Below, piece after piece: positions 1-5,817 of a DNA stretch of 6,528 nt. Source of the stretch: an uncultured Oscillospiraceae bacterium. GTDB taxonomy: Bacteria > Bacillota > Clostridia > Oscillospirales > Oscillospiraceae. Position 1 is the first letter of the stretch. Every line of letters starts with the position of its first letter. A program made the translations under genes and the position numbers. The notes beneath the pieces are model-generated. The model did not search any database. It was not told where the DNA came from and saw only the letters and a program-made list of their open reading frames with translations. The stretch lies in assembly GCA_947624465.1 (NCBI GenBank), contig CANQKJ010000122.1, positions 1 through 6,528 on the forward strand, written 5' to 3'.

Positions 1-789
1 GACGCGGAGCACGCCCTGGACCCCACCTACGCCCGGGCCCTGGGGGTGGACATCGACTCCATGCTCATCTCCCAGCCGGACACCGGCGAGCAGGGCCTGG
101 AGATCTGCGAGGCCCTGGTGCGCTCCGGCGCCATCGACGTGGTGGTGGTGGACTCGGTGGCCGCCCTGACCCCCCGGGCCGAGATCGAGGGCGACATGGG
201 GGACAGCCATGTGGGCCTGCTGGCCCGGCTCATGAGCCAGGCCCTCCGCAAGCTGGCGGGGTCCATCGCCAAGACCAACTGCGTGGTCATCTTCATCAAT
301 CAGCTGCGTGAGAAGGTGGGGGTGGTCTACGGCAACCCGGAGGTCACCACCGGCGGCCGCGCCCTGAAATTCTACGCCTCCGTCCGCATCGAGGTCCGCC
401 GCGTGGAGGCCATCAAGAACGGCTCCGAGGTCATCGGCAACCGCACCCGCGCCAAGATCGTGAAGAACAAGGTGGCGCCCCCCTTCCGGGAGGCCGAATT
501 CGAGATCATGTACGGCGAGGGCATCTCCAAGTGGGGCGAGCTGGTCGACCTTGCCGTGAAGCTGGACATCATCCAGAAGTCGGGCTCCTGGTTCGCCATG
601 GGCGAGACCCGGGTGGGCCAGGGCCGGGACGCGGTGAAGGCCTATCTCCAGGCCAATCCCGAGGTGGCCGGGCAGATCGAGGCCGAGATCCGGGCCAACT
701 CCTTCAAGCTCATGTCCCGCCAGTCCCAGATCGCTGCCCGTGCCGCCGGCCGCGCCGTGGACGTGTCCGCCGACGACTTTGAGGGCTAG
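1..789 (+). CDS. recA: RecA recombinase, 3' part (5' end outside window)
   Basis: RecA is the cytoplasmic ATP-dependent strand-exchange protein of homologous recombination; it also triggers LexA cleavage in the SOS response. The reading frame is open from base 1, where DAEHALDP matches the catalytic Glu region (E. coli E96). The Walker B stretch [10 protein letters not shown] has its Asp at 151-153, equivalent to E. coli D144. The DNA-binding L2 region follows FINQ (Gln at 301-303), including [18 protein letters not shown]. The C-terminal domain follows and the protein ends in SADDFEG, with only a short acidic tail. The 262 visible residues correspond to E. coli residue 94 onward, predicting a normal total of about 355. 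The Walker A loop, start codon, promoter and any LexA box lie upstream of the window. No frameshift is seen. recX follows after 110 bp, the usual partner order. Confidence 0.98.
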   Translation, partial: DAEHALDPTYARALGVDIDSMLISQPDTGEQGLEICEALVRSGAIDVVVVDSVAALTPRAEIEGDMGDSHVGLLARLMSQALRKLAGSIAKTNCVVIFINQLREKVGVVYGNPEVTTGGRALKFYASVRIEVRRVEAIKNGSEVIGNRTRAKIVKNKVAPPFREAEFEIMYGEGISKWGELVDLAVKLDIIQKSGSWFAMGETRVGQGRDAVKAYLQANPEVAGQIEAEIRANSFKLMSRQSQIAARAAGRAVDVSADDFEG

Positions 790-791
790 TT

Positions 792-811
792 CTTTTTCTC
801 GAGAGAAAAAG
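792..811 (+). terminator. Hairpin after recA, possible weak terminator or attenuator
   Basis: CTTTTTCTC and GAGAAAAAG form a 9-bp inverted repeat around GA, starting 3 bp after the recA stop (realistically 8 bp with a 4-nt loop). It is AT-rich and no T-run follows (GACTAAAAAG does), so it is not a textbook intrinsic terminator. It could mark the recA mRNA 3' end or partly separate recA from recX expression. The function is inferred from position only. Confidence 0.4.
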
Positions 812-899
812 GACTAAAAAGAGCTTTAAACCGCTTCGGTAAGGGCTGTTGACGGACGTTTGCGCACGGTACCGGGCGGGTGCGTTTCGGAGGGCAGGT

Positions 900-1589
900 A
901 TGGTCATACAAAAATTAGAACCCTCCAAAAACAGAGAGGGCCGCTGGCTGGTCTGGTTCGAGGACGGCTCCCTGGTCCGGGTGGGGGAGGGGGACGTGGT
1001 GTCCCTGTCCCTCTACGCTGGCAAGGAGCTGTCCGACGACGAGGCCGCCGCCCTCACCGCCGCCGCGGAACGGGGAAGGCTGATGGAGAAAGCGGTGTCC
1101 CTGCTGTCTCTGCGGCCCATGTCCCGGAGGGAGCTGCTGGACAAACTCACCGAGCCGCCCCGCCGCCGGCGGAAGCCCAATGCCAAAACGGCGGAACCCC
1201 CCGAGCCGGACCCGGAGACCCTCCGGCGGCAGTCGGAGGCCCTCCGGGAGAGCGCCGAGGCGGCGGCGGACCGGCTGGAGGAACTGGGCCTGCTCAACGA
1301 CGGGGAGTACGCCAAAGCGGTGGCGCGGCACTACTCCGCCAAGGGGTACGGCGTCTGCAAGCTCCGGGACGAGCTGTACCGCCGGGGGGTGCCCCGGGAA
1401 TACTGGGAGGACGCGCTTTCCGAGGCGCCGCCCGCCGGGGAAGAAGCGTACGACCTGGCCCGGAAGAAGCTCCGGGACGGGGAGCCTACCCGCGAGAATC
1501 TGAAAAAGGTGTCCGACTACCTGGCCCGCCGCGGGTTCGGGTGGGAGGAGATATCCGCCGCGCTGGACCGGCTGCGGGAGGAAGATTAG
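900..1589 (+). CDS. recX: RecX, regulator of RecA, with an unusual Pro/Arg-rich insert
   Basis: RecX binds the groove of RecA filaments and modulates, usually limits, their extension. The 229-residue product has an N-terminal region rich in beta strands (about 1-45), then helical three-helix repeats. SLRPMSRRELLDKL (70-83) is the first repeat. ADRLEELGLLNDGEYAKAVARHY (123-145) and GYGVCKLRDELYRRGVP (149 onward) match the conserved RecX core, and a last repeat ends RRGFGWEEISAALDRL. ATG 900 is chosen because GGAGG lies at 889-893, 6 bp upstream; an in-frame TTG at 849 would add 17 residues but has no comparable site. Oddity: residues about 84-118 (PPRRRRKPNAKTAEPPEPDP and following) interrupt the first repeat with a charged, proline-rich stretch. 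Position directly after recA supports the call. Confidence 0.93.
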   Translation: MVIQKLEPSKNREGRWLVWFEDGSLVRVGEGDVVSLSLYAGKELSDDEAAALTAAAERGRLMEKAVSLLSLRPMSRRELLDKLTEPPRRRRKPNAKTAEPPEPDPETLRRQSEALRESAEAAADRLEELGLLNDGEYAKAVARHYSAKGYGVCKLRDELYRRGVPREYWEDALSEAPPAGEEAYDLARKKLRDGEPTRENLKKVSDYLARRGFGWEEISAALDRLREED

Positions 1590-1593
1590 GACG

Positions 1594-1680
1594 GAGAAAA
1601 TCCCCCGTCATCCGCTGCGTGGCTGCCACCTCCCTACCCCCTCTGCCCCTGACAGGGGGAGTCGGCCTTTTGCGAAAGAG
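1594..1680 (-). repeat. Palindromic intergenic repeat, copy C (inverted orientation)
   Basis: Read on the minus strand this has the same layout as the other copies: a TTTCGCAAAAG core, a G/C-rich segment, a variable central part, then ATGACGG and GGATTTTCTC. The plus-strand segments GAGAAAATC, CCGTCAT and CCACCTCC are shared with copy D (1852-1904), but the central hairpin sequence differs. It begins 5 bp after the recX stop. It is more diverged than the others and carries an extra internal hairpin (CCCCT-GAC-AGGGG, 1646-1658). Its right edge is approximate. Confidence 0.55.
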
Positions 1681-1720
1681 GGTTGGTGCGTAATTCGCAC
1701 CGCGGCGCAGGGAACGTACC

Positions 1721-1773
1721 CAGCTCCCTTCGCAAAGGGAGCTGTCAGCCCGAAGGGCTGACTGAGGGTTTTC
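1721..1773 (+). repeat. Palindromic intergenic repeat, copy A
   Basis: Two hairpins are followed by a conserved tail. Hairpin 1 is CAGCTCCCTT-CGCA-AAGGGAGCTG (1721-1744), a perfect 10-bp stem. Hairpin 2 is TCAGCCC-GAA-GGGCTGA (1745-1761), a perfect 7-bp stem. The tail is CTGAGGGTTTTC. This is the most complete plus-oriented copy of the repeat family here. It is non-coding and resembles REP/MITE-like miniature repeats scattered in clostridial genomes; the family assignment is inference. Confidence 0.7.
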
Positions 1774-1820
1774 TTCGCAAAGGGAGCTGCACCGCCGTCA
1801 GGCGGTGACTGATGGTTTTC
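1774..1820 (+). repeat. Palindromic intergenic repeat, copy B (5' truncated)
   Basis: This is a direct tandem partner of copy A, abutting it. TTCGCAAAGGGAGCTG (1774-1789) is identical to the corresponding part of copy A, followed by a different hairpin CACCGCC-GTCA-GGCGGTG (1790-1807) and the tail ACTGATGGTTTTC. The left arm of hairpin 1 is missing. The stem sequence differs completely from copy A while pairing stays perfect, so structure rather than sequence is conserved. Confidence 0.7.
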
Positions 1821-1851
1821 TCATCTAATAACGAGCTGCATTTATTAAAGA

Positions 1852-1904
1852 GAAAATCTTCCGTCATTTGCTTCGCAAATGCCACCTCCTTTTGCGAAAG
1901 GAGG
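1852..1904 (-). repeat. Palindromic intergenic repeat, copy D (inverted orientation)
   Basis: On the minus strand: hairpin 1 CCTCCTTT-CGCA-AAAGGAGG (1904-1885), hairpin 2 CATTTGC-GAA-GCAAATG (1881-1865), then the tail ACGGAAGATTTTC. This is the layout of copy A in opposite orientation. With copy B it forms a converging pair whose TTTTCTC/GAGAAAA ends face each other across about 35 bp of AT-rich DNA. The Shine-Dalgarno of the next gene starts 5 bp beyond its edge. Confidence 0.7.
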
Positions 1905-1908
1905 TTTT

Positions 1909-1916
1909 GGAGGTGA
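1909..1916 (+). promoter_or_regulatory. Ribosome binding site of the DUF559 gene
   Basis: GGAGGTGA is a full 8-base match to the anti-Shine-Dalgarno, 4 bp before ATG 1921. It decides the start against an in-frame ATG at 1879 that lies inside repeat copy D and would add 14 repeat-derived residues. Confidence 0.85.
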
Positions 1917-1920
1917 CCCT

Positions 1921-2295
1921 ATGCCAATCGTTCCTTATGGCAAGCTGGCAAAAGAACGGGCACGGGAACTTCGCAACGCGATGACGCCACAGGAGAAAAA
2001 ACTGTGGTATCAGTTTTTGAGGATGGCCTCCCCCCGCTTCCTCCGCCAAAAGCCCCTTGGCCCCTATATCGCGGATTTTTACTGCCCCACCGCGAAATTG
2101 GTCATCGAGTTGGATGGAAGCCAGCACTATACGGACGAGGGGCAGGAGCGCGACGCGTGGCGGAGCGGCCTCCTTTCGGAGATGGGGCTCCGGGTGCTTC
2201 GATTTTCCAACCGGGAAGTCGATCACGATTTTCAAAACGTCTGTCAAAAGATCATACAAGAGTTGAATGAGAATGAGAAGGAGGGAACTCCTTGA
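1921..2295 (+). CDS. DUF559 domain protein, Vsr-like PD-(D/E)XK endonuclease fold
   Basis: The 124-residue protein fits the DUF559 family (related to the very-short-patch-repair endonuclease fold) over its whole length. An N-terminal helical segment holds MTPQEKKLWYQFLR (21-34). The core GPYIADFYCPTAKLVIELDG (47-66) is followed by SQHY. Likely metal-binding and catalytic residues are D52, E63 and D65, with H69 nearby. The C-terminal part GLRVLRFSNREV is also typical. A DNA nuclease activity is inferred from the fold; the target and role of DUF559 proteins are poorly known. Codon use is less GC-rich than in recX or rimO, and the gene follows a dense cluster of palindromic repeats, which together suggest acquisition as a cassette. 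Its stop codon TGA (2293-2295) overlaps the rimO TTG start, and its last codons contain the rimO ribosome binding site, so the two are probably translationally coupled. Confidence 0.92.
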   Translation: MPIVPYGKLAKERARELRNAMTPQEKKLWYQFLRMASPRFLRQKPLGPYIADFYCPTAKLVIELDGSQHYTDEGQERDAWRSGLLSEMGLRVLRFSNREVDHDFQNVCQKIIQELNENEKEGTP

Positions 2296-3620
2296 ACCCA
2301 TATAAAATCGCCTTTATCTCCCTGGGCTGCGCCAAAAACCTCATCAACACCGAGCAGATGATGGCCCTGTGCCGGGACGCGGGCTATACCGTCACCGGGG
2401 ACCCGGACGGGGCTGACGTGGCGGTGTTGAACACCTGCGGCTTCATCGAGGCCGCCAAGAGCGAGGCCATCGACAACATCCTGGAGCTGGCGGAGCTGAA
2501 AGCCCGGGGGCGGCTGAAAAAACTGCTGGTGGCGGGCTGCCTGTCCCAGCGCTACCGGGAGGAGATCAACTCCGACCTGCCCGAGGTGGACGGCCTGCTG
2601 GGCACCGGCAGCTATAACGACGTGGTGCCCGCCATCGAGGAGCTGATGGCGGGGGAGAGGCCGGAGCGGTTCGGCGACATCCACAATACCTGGGACGGCG
2701 GGGACCGCTGGGTCACCACGCCCCCCTGGACCGCCTACCTGAAGATCGCCGAGGGCTGCTCCAACGGCTGCGCTTTCTGCGTCATCCCCCGCATCCGGGG
2801 AAAGTACCGCAGCCGCCCCATGGCCGAGCTGCTGGCCGAGGCGGAGGGCCTTTCCCGCCGGGGGGTGAAGGAGCTGATCGTCATCGCCCAGGACATCACC
2901 CGGTACGGCGGGGACTTCAAGGATGGAACCTCGCTGGCGGGGCTGCTCCGAGAATTATGTAAACTGGACTTCCACTGGATCAGGCTCCACTACCTCTATC
3001 CCGAGGCGGTCACCGACGAGCTGATCGACGTGATCGCGTCGGAGAAAAAGATCGTCCATTACCTGGACATCCCCATCCAGCACGCCAACGACGGCATTTT
3101 GAAGGCCATGCGCCGGCGCACCTCCAAGGAGGAGCTGCGGGACCTATTCGGCAAGCTGCGGGCCGCCATGCCCGACGTGGTCATCCGCACCTCCCTGATC
3201 TGCGGCCTGCCCGGCGAGGGGGAGGCGGAGTTCGAGGAGCTGTGCGACTTCCTGCGGGAGCAGAAGCTCCAGCGGGTGGGGGCCTTCCAGTTCTCCCCGG
3301 AGGAGGGCACCCTGGCCGCCGCCATGGAAGATCAGGTGGACCCGGAGACCGCCGCCCGCCGGGTGGAGCTGGTCACCGACCTCCAGTCCCGGATCATGGA
3401 CGAATATAACGAGGCCCGGCTGGGGACCTGCGTGGAGGTGCTGTGCGAGGGCTTTGACGCCGACGGCGGCTGCTATGTGGGCCGCACCTGCGCCGACTCG
3501 GTGGAGATCGACGGGCGGGTGTGTTTTACCGCCGCGGGGCTGGTGCCCGCCGGGGAGTTCGTGTGGGTGCGGATCACCGGCGTGTCCGACGGCGATCTCA
3601 TCGGAGAAATCGAGGAGTGA
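2292..3620 (+). CDS. rimO: Ribosomal protein S12 methylthiotransferase RimO
   Basis: RimO is a radical-SAM enzyme that adds a methylthio group to a conserved Asp of ribosomal protein S12, using two 4Fe-4S clusters. The 442 residues match the family length. The N-terminal MTTase domain has the three cluster cysteines at C13 (SLGCAKN), C49 (NTCGF) and C83 (AGCLSQR). The radical SAM motif CSNGCAFC is at 156-163, followed by VIPRIRGKYRSRP. A C-terminal TRAM domain follows (about 375-440). SLGCAKN and the CSNGCAFC context favour RimO over the tRNA enzyme MiaB. The start is TTG 2292, preceded by AAGGAGG (2278-2284) with good spacing; it overlaps the DUF559 stop by 4 bp. pgsA follows after 5 bp. All cluster ligands are present and no damage is seen. 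Confidence 0.97.
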   Translation: MNPYKIAFISLGCAKNLINTEQMMALCRDAGYTVTGDPDGADVAVLNTCGFIEAAKSEAIDNILELAELKARGRLKKLLVAGCLSQRYREEINSDLPEVDGLLGTGSYNDVVPAIEELMAGERPERFGDIHNTWDGGDRWVTTPPWTAYLKIAEGCSNGCAFCVIPRIRGKYRSRPMAELLAEAEGLSRRGVKELIVIAQDITRYGGDFKDGTSLAGLLRELCKLDFHWIRLHYLYPEAVTDELIDVIASEKKIVHYLDIPIQHANDGILKAMRRRTSKEELRDLFGKLRAAMPDVVIRTSLICGLPGEGEAEFEELCDFLREQKLQRVGAFQFSPEEGTLAAAMEDQVDPETAARRVELVTDLQSRIMDEYNEARLGTCVEVLCEGFDADGGCYVGRTCADSVEIDGRVCFTAAGLVPAGEFVWVRITGVSDGDLIGEIEE

Positions 3621-3625
3621 CGACT

Positions 3626-4150
3626 ATGAATACCGCCAACAAACTGACCATGCTGCGGGTGATCCTGATCCCCGTGTACTTAGTGCTGTGGTACTGTAAT
3701 TTCCCCGGAAATCACTACGCCGCCCTGGCGGTGTTTGTCGTCGCCAGCCTCACCGACCTGGTGGACGGCTATGTGGCCCGGCACTACGATCAAATCACCG
3801 ACTTCGGCAAGTTCATGGACCCCCTGGCCGACAAGGTGCTGGTGGTCACCGCCATGATCTGCTTCTGCGCCCGGGGCCGGATGCCCGACTGGGCGGTGGT
3901 CATCGTCATCCTGCGGGAGTTCGCCGTATCCGGCCTGCGGCTGGTGGCGGTGGACAACGGCCGGGTGCTGGCCGCCGGCTGGTCCGGCAAGGTCAAGACC
4001 GCCTCCACCATGGTGTGCCTGATCCTGATGCACGTCCCCATTCCCCCGGCCCTGAACTGGGTGTGCGTGGCCGTCATCGCCGCCACCACCCTGTACTCCG
4101 GGGTGGAGTACTTCGTCAAAAACCGGGACGTGCTGAACTGGAACAAGTGA
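3626..4150 (+). CDS. pgsA: CDP-diacylglycerol-glycerol-3-phosphate 3-phosphatidyltransferase
   Basis: PgsA is a membrane enzyme that makes phosphatidylglycerophosphate from CDP-diacylglycerol and glycerol-3-phosphate, the committed step to phosphatidylglycerol and cardiolipin. The 174-residue product carries the complete CDP-alcohol phosphotransferase signature D-x2-D-G-x2-A-R-x8-G-x3-D-x3-D, with D44, D47, G48, R52, G61, D65 and D69. [15 protein letters not shown] at the N-terminus is typical of PgsA. Several hydrophobic segments are visible (about 10-24, 31-43, 70-82, 87-100, 122-134, 136-152). ATG 3626 is used because GGAG at 3614-3617, inside the rimO 3' end, is correctly spaced; upstream extension would only run into rimO. 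The rimO-pgsA pair is common in Firmicutes. The next gene starts 1 bp after the stop. Confidence 0.95.
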   Translation: MNTANKLTMLRVILIPVYLVLWYCNFPGNHYAALAVFVVASLTDLVDGYVARHYDQITDFGKFMDPLADKVLVVTAMICFCARGRMPDWAVVIVILREFAVSGLRLVAVDNGRVLAAGWSGKVKTASTMVCLILMHVPIPPALNWVCVAVIAATTLYSGVEYFVKNRDVLNWNK

Positions 4151-4151
4151 T

Positions 4152-4778
4152 ATGCTGGACTTTTCCCGGACGCTGACGGCGGAAAAGCCCATGATCCACC
4201 CCACCTGCGTGGTGAAAAACTGCGTGTTCGGGCGGTATGTGGAGCTGGGCGACCACTGTATCGCCGAGGAGACCACCTTTGGCGATTATACCTACCTGTT
4301 TGGCTCTAACGACGTGATCTACACCGAGCTGGGCAAATTCAACTCGGTGGCTACTGGGGTGCGGTTTAACCCGGTGCAGCACCCCATGCGGGAGCGGGCG
4401 GCGGCCCACCACCTGACCTATCGGGCCGCCCACTACGGCCTGGGGGAGGACGACCCCGCCATCATCGACTGGCGGCGGCAGAAGCGGGTGACCACCGGGA
4501 ACGACGTGTGGATCGGTCACAACGCGGTCATCATGGGGGGTGTCGCCCTGGGGGACGGGGCCGTCGTGGCCGCCGGCGCGGTGGTGACCCACGACGTGCG
4601 CCCCTACGAGATCGTGGGGGGCGTGCCCGCCCGCCACATGGGCTGGCGGTACGACGAGGCCACCGTCGCCGCCATGCTCCGCATCCGCTGGTGGGACTGG
4701 TCCCATGAGGAGCTGCGGGAGCGGCTCAGGGACTTCAACGACGTGCCGGCCTTCGTGAAAAAATACGATACGAAATGA
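4152..4778 (+). CDS. Hexapeptide-repeat acyltransferase, phosphonate-operon/XAT type
   Basis: This 208-residue left-handed beta-helix acyltransferase probably moves an acetyl group from acetyl-CoA to an unknown acceptor. Hexapeptide-type turns run from about residue 15 to 70 and 113 to 150. The pattern NPVQHPM places a probable catalytic His at H77. [14 protein letters not shown] (117-130), [21 protein letters not shown] and the C-terminal IRWWDW (178-183) are hallmarks of the xenobiotic acetyltransferase/CatB-like group. The insert with HLTYRAAHY and [17 protein letters not shown] resembles the subgroup named phosphonate metabolism transferase hexapeptide protein. No phosphonate genes are visible here. 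Start ATG 4152 lies 1 bp after the pgsA stop; the ribosome site is weak, so coupling to pgsA is likely. A start at M14 is possible but would trim the first turn. It ends the operon before a terminator. Confidence 0.9.
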   Translation: MLDFSRTLTAEKPMIHPTCVVKNCVFGRYVELGDHCIAEETTFGDYTYLFGSNDVIYTELGKFNSVATGVRFNPVQHPMRERAAAHHLTYRAAHYGLGEDDPAIIDWRRQKRVTTGNDVWIGHNAVIMGGVALGDGAVVAAGAVVTHDVRPYEIVGGVPARHMGWRYDEATVAAMLRIRWWDWSHEELRERLRDFNDVPAFVKKYDTK

Positions 4779-4804
4779 AAAGGGCCGCTCAAGGCGGCCC
4801 TTTT
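4778..4804 (+). terminator. Intrinsic terminator of the rimO-pgsA-acetyltransferase operon
   Basis: AAAAGGGCCGC and GCGGCCCTTTT form a perfect 11-bp stem around the loop TCAAG, ending in TTTTCCC. The stem begins at the last base of the acetyltransferase stop codon. The A-run on the left arm could make it act in both directions. Confidence 0.9.
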
Positions 4805-4843
4805 CCCATGTGCAACTCCTGGTTGCGCAATTTCCAAGCGCGG

Positions 4844-4877
4844 TTGGTCGATTTTCCGGGGCCGGGATGATATCATC
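4844..4877 (+). promoter_or_regulatory. Probable promoter with 12-bp palindromic operator for the XRE gene
   Basis: TTGGTC (4844-4849) and TGATAT (4868-4873) with an 18-bp spacer make a plausible sigma-A promoter. A perfect 12-bp palindrome GATGATATCATC (4866-4877) covers the -10 region. This placement suits repression by the helix-turn-helix protein encoded just downstream. The autoregulation is inference. Confidence 0.45.
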
Positions 4878-4907
4878 GGGCCAGAAAGTTGAAAGGAGCG
4901 TGGTCTG

Positions 4908-5597
4908 ATGACCTTGGGCGAACGGATCTATCAATACCGCACGGAGCGGGGGCTGTCCCAATTAGAGGTGGCGGAACAGCTGGACGTGTCCCGGCAGTCG
5001 GTGAGCAAATGGGAGACCGACGGGGCGGTGCCCGACCTGGACAAGCTGGTGAAGCTGAGCGGGCTGTTCGGCGTGACCATGGACGAGCTGGTGAAGGGGG
5101 AGAGGCCCGCCGCCCCGGAGGGGGAGGCCGCCCCCGCTTCGGAGGCACCCGCCCCGGAAAGCGCCGCCCCGCCGCCCGCCCAGGTCCCCACGCGAGATAT
5201 GGCCCGGATCGTGGCGGGGGGCGTGCTGCTGGCGGTGGGACTGCTTGCCATGCTGGTGCTGTTCATATTTCGGTACGAGGCGGCGCTGCTGGCCCTGCCG
5301 GTGGTGGCTGTGGGGGTGATCCTCCTCGCCGTGCGGCGGGGCGCCGGACTGATCTGCGGCTGGCTGGCCTTGGCCATGGTCATGGGATCCTTTTACTTGA
5401 CCGGCATGGGGCTCGGTGTGATCGTCGACGCGCCTCTCTGGCTGTTGAGCATAGTAGTCGATCTGTTCCGGGGCAGGATGGACAGTGTGTTTGAGCTGAT
5501 CGGTCAGGAGTATATTTTGGGCCTGTTGGTGATTGCCGCCTTTGTGGTGCTGGTAGTGGTCACCGCCCGCCGGATATACCGGACGGTAAAAAAGTAG
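4908..5597 (+). CDS. XRE-family helix-turn-helix protein with C-terminal membrane domain
   Basis: The 229-residue protein has a Cro/C1-type DNA-binding domain at about 5-62. QLEVAEQLDVSRQSVSKWE holds the turn and recognition helix (SRQSVSKWE, 28-36). A low-complexity Pro/Ala/Glu linker (about 66-93) leads to four probable membrane helices at roughly 101-121, 125-142, 146-172 and 202-220, ending in a basic tail RRIYRTVKK. DNA binding is expected in the cytoplasm while tethered to the membrane; such proteins are frequent in Clostridia and their signals are mostly unknown. ATG 4908 follows AAAGGAG (4892-4898). The gene stands alone between an upstream terminator and an inverted-repeat locus downstream, and a palindrome in its probable promoter suggests self-control. 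Confidence 0.9.
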   Translation: MTLGERIYQYRTERGLSQLEVAEQLDVSRQSVSKWETDGAVPDLDKLVKLSGLFGVTMDELVKGERPAAPEGEAAPASEAPAPESAAPPPAQVPTRDMARIVAGGVLLAVGLLAMLVLFIFRYEAALLALPVVAVGVILLAVRRGAGLICGWLALAMVMGSFYLTGMGLGVIVDAPLWLLSIVVDLFRGRMDSVFELIGQEYILGLLVIAAFVVLVVVTARRIYRTVKK

Positions 5598-5626
5598 GGG
5601 TAGCTCCGAGATATTTACGCCCCTAC
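5594..5626 (+). other. Inverted repeat at the 3' end of the XRE gene
   Basis: GTAGGGG (5594-5600, overlapping the stop codon) and CCCCTAC (5620-5626) can pair as a 7-bp stem with a 19-nt loop. No T-run follows, so terminator function is doubtful. No other terminator is visible for this gene before the next promoter. Confidence 0.35.
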
Positions 5627-5637
5627 ACCAAGCAGTA

Positions 5638-5666
5638 TTGACTTTTTCCGTCGGATTCTGTATTAT
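5638..5666 (+). promoter_or_regulatory. Strong sigma-A-type promoter, rightward
   Basis: TTGACT (5638-5643), a 17-bp spacer and TATTAT (5661-5666) make a near-consensus promoter. The predicted start at about 5672-5674 coincides with the beginning of the left inverted repeat (GGAAAGGGTGC) and would yield the mRNA of the 27-codon ORF at 5734. Confidence 0.8.
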
Positions 5667-5708
5667 CTATACCGGAAAGGGTGCTGCCATAACGGTAGGC
5701 GGTCGGCC
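5661..5708 (+). repeat. Left arm of long inverted repeat
   Basis: The arm includes the -10 box (TATTATCTATAC), GGAAAGGGTGC (5674-5684) and CGGTAGGCGGTCGGCC (5693-5708). It pairs with 5851-5892. In the rightward RNA, 5675-5684 pairs perfectly with 5870-5879, and 5693-5708 pairs continuously with 5851-5866 if two G-U pairs (5698-5699 with 5860-5861) are counted. An 8-nt/3-nt internal loop separates the two helices. Confidence 0.85.
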
Positions 5709-5730
5709 ACTACCCCGAAAGGGGGTGACC
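5701..5730 (+). promoter_or_regulatory. Hairpin sequestering the ribosome binding site of the small ORF
   Basis: CCCC-GAAA-GGGG (5713-5724) is extended by CAC/GTG and GGT/ACC pairs around small bulges. It buries the Shine-Dalgarno GGGGGTGA (5721-5728; 7 of 8 bases match GGAGGTGA). Translation of the downstream ORF would need this fold to open. GGCC 5705-5708 is also used by the long-range helix, so the two structures compete in part. Confidence 0.6.
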
Positions 5731-5733
5731 CTT

Positions 5734-5817
5734 GTGCCTGTGACTGTGACGTTTCATGTCTTCGGTTTCACCGTGACTGTGCGTATAAAGCGCGACAACC
5801 GCCACCCTGCACGGTGA
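5734..5817 (+). CDS. 27-residue basic, Val/Thr-rich peptide, candidate type I toxin
   Basis: This GTG-start ORF begins 5 bp after the Shine-Dalgarno GGGGGTGA (5721-5728). It encodes MPVTVTFHVFGFTVTVRIK followed by the basic tail RDNRHPAR. The first 16 residues are hydrophobic or beta-prone and nearly palindromic (VTVTF..FTVTV), encoded partly by a direct repeat GTGACTGTG (5740-5748, 5773-5781). The tail carries most of a net charge near +4. I do not recognise a named family with certainty. The setting (strong promoter, sequestered ribosome site, 5'-3' closing helix, opposing promoter) resembles type I toxin genes such as txpA and holin-like toxin loci of Firmicutes. An in-frame GTG at 5725 could add three residues but lies inside the Shine-Dalgarno. 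A leader peptide, or a non-coding RNA with a chance ORF, remains possible. Confidence 0.5.
   Translation: MPVTVTFHVFGFTVTVRIKRDNRHPAR

Noticed and set aside
863..884. CGCAC/GTGCG inverted repeat just upstream of the recX ribosome site, a possible translational control element
   Set aside because: Only 5 bp with a 12-nt loop in GC-rich DNA; not convincing beyond chance.
849..899. In-frame TTG extension of recX
   Set aside because: It would add 17 residues with no good ribosome site, while ATG 900 has GGAGG at the right distance and starts where RecX sequences begin.
1594..1904. CRISPR array
   Set aside because: The repeats are in mixed orientation, abut each other, vary internally and lack regular spacers.
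1879..1920. Upstream ATG for the DUF559 gene
   Set aside because: The extra 14 residues are translated from repeat copy D, and a perfect GGAGGTGA precedes ATG 1921.
4812..4830. GCAAC/GTTGC repeat and TTGCGCAA palindrome upstream of the XRE gene
   Set aside because: Short and outside the best promoter match; the GATGATATCATC palindrome is the better operator candidate.
4116..4961. Long minus-strand open frame opposite the acetyltransferase gene
   Set aside because: Pro/His/Gly-rich composition typical of antisense frames in GC-rich genes, and it spans a strong terminator; the plus-strand gene has clear homology.
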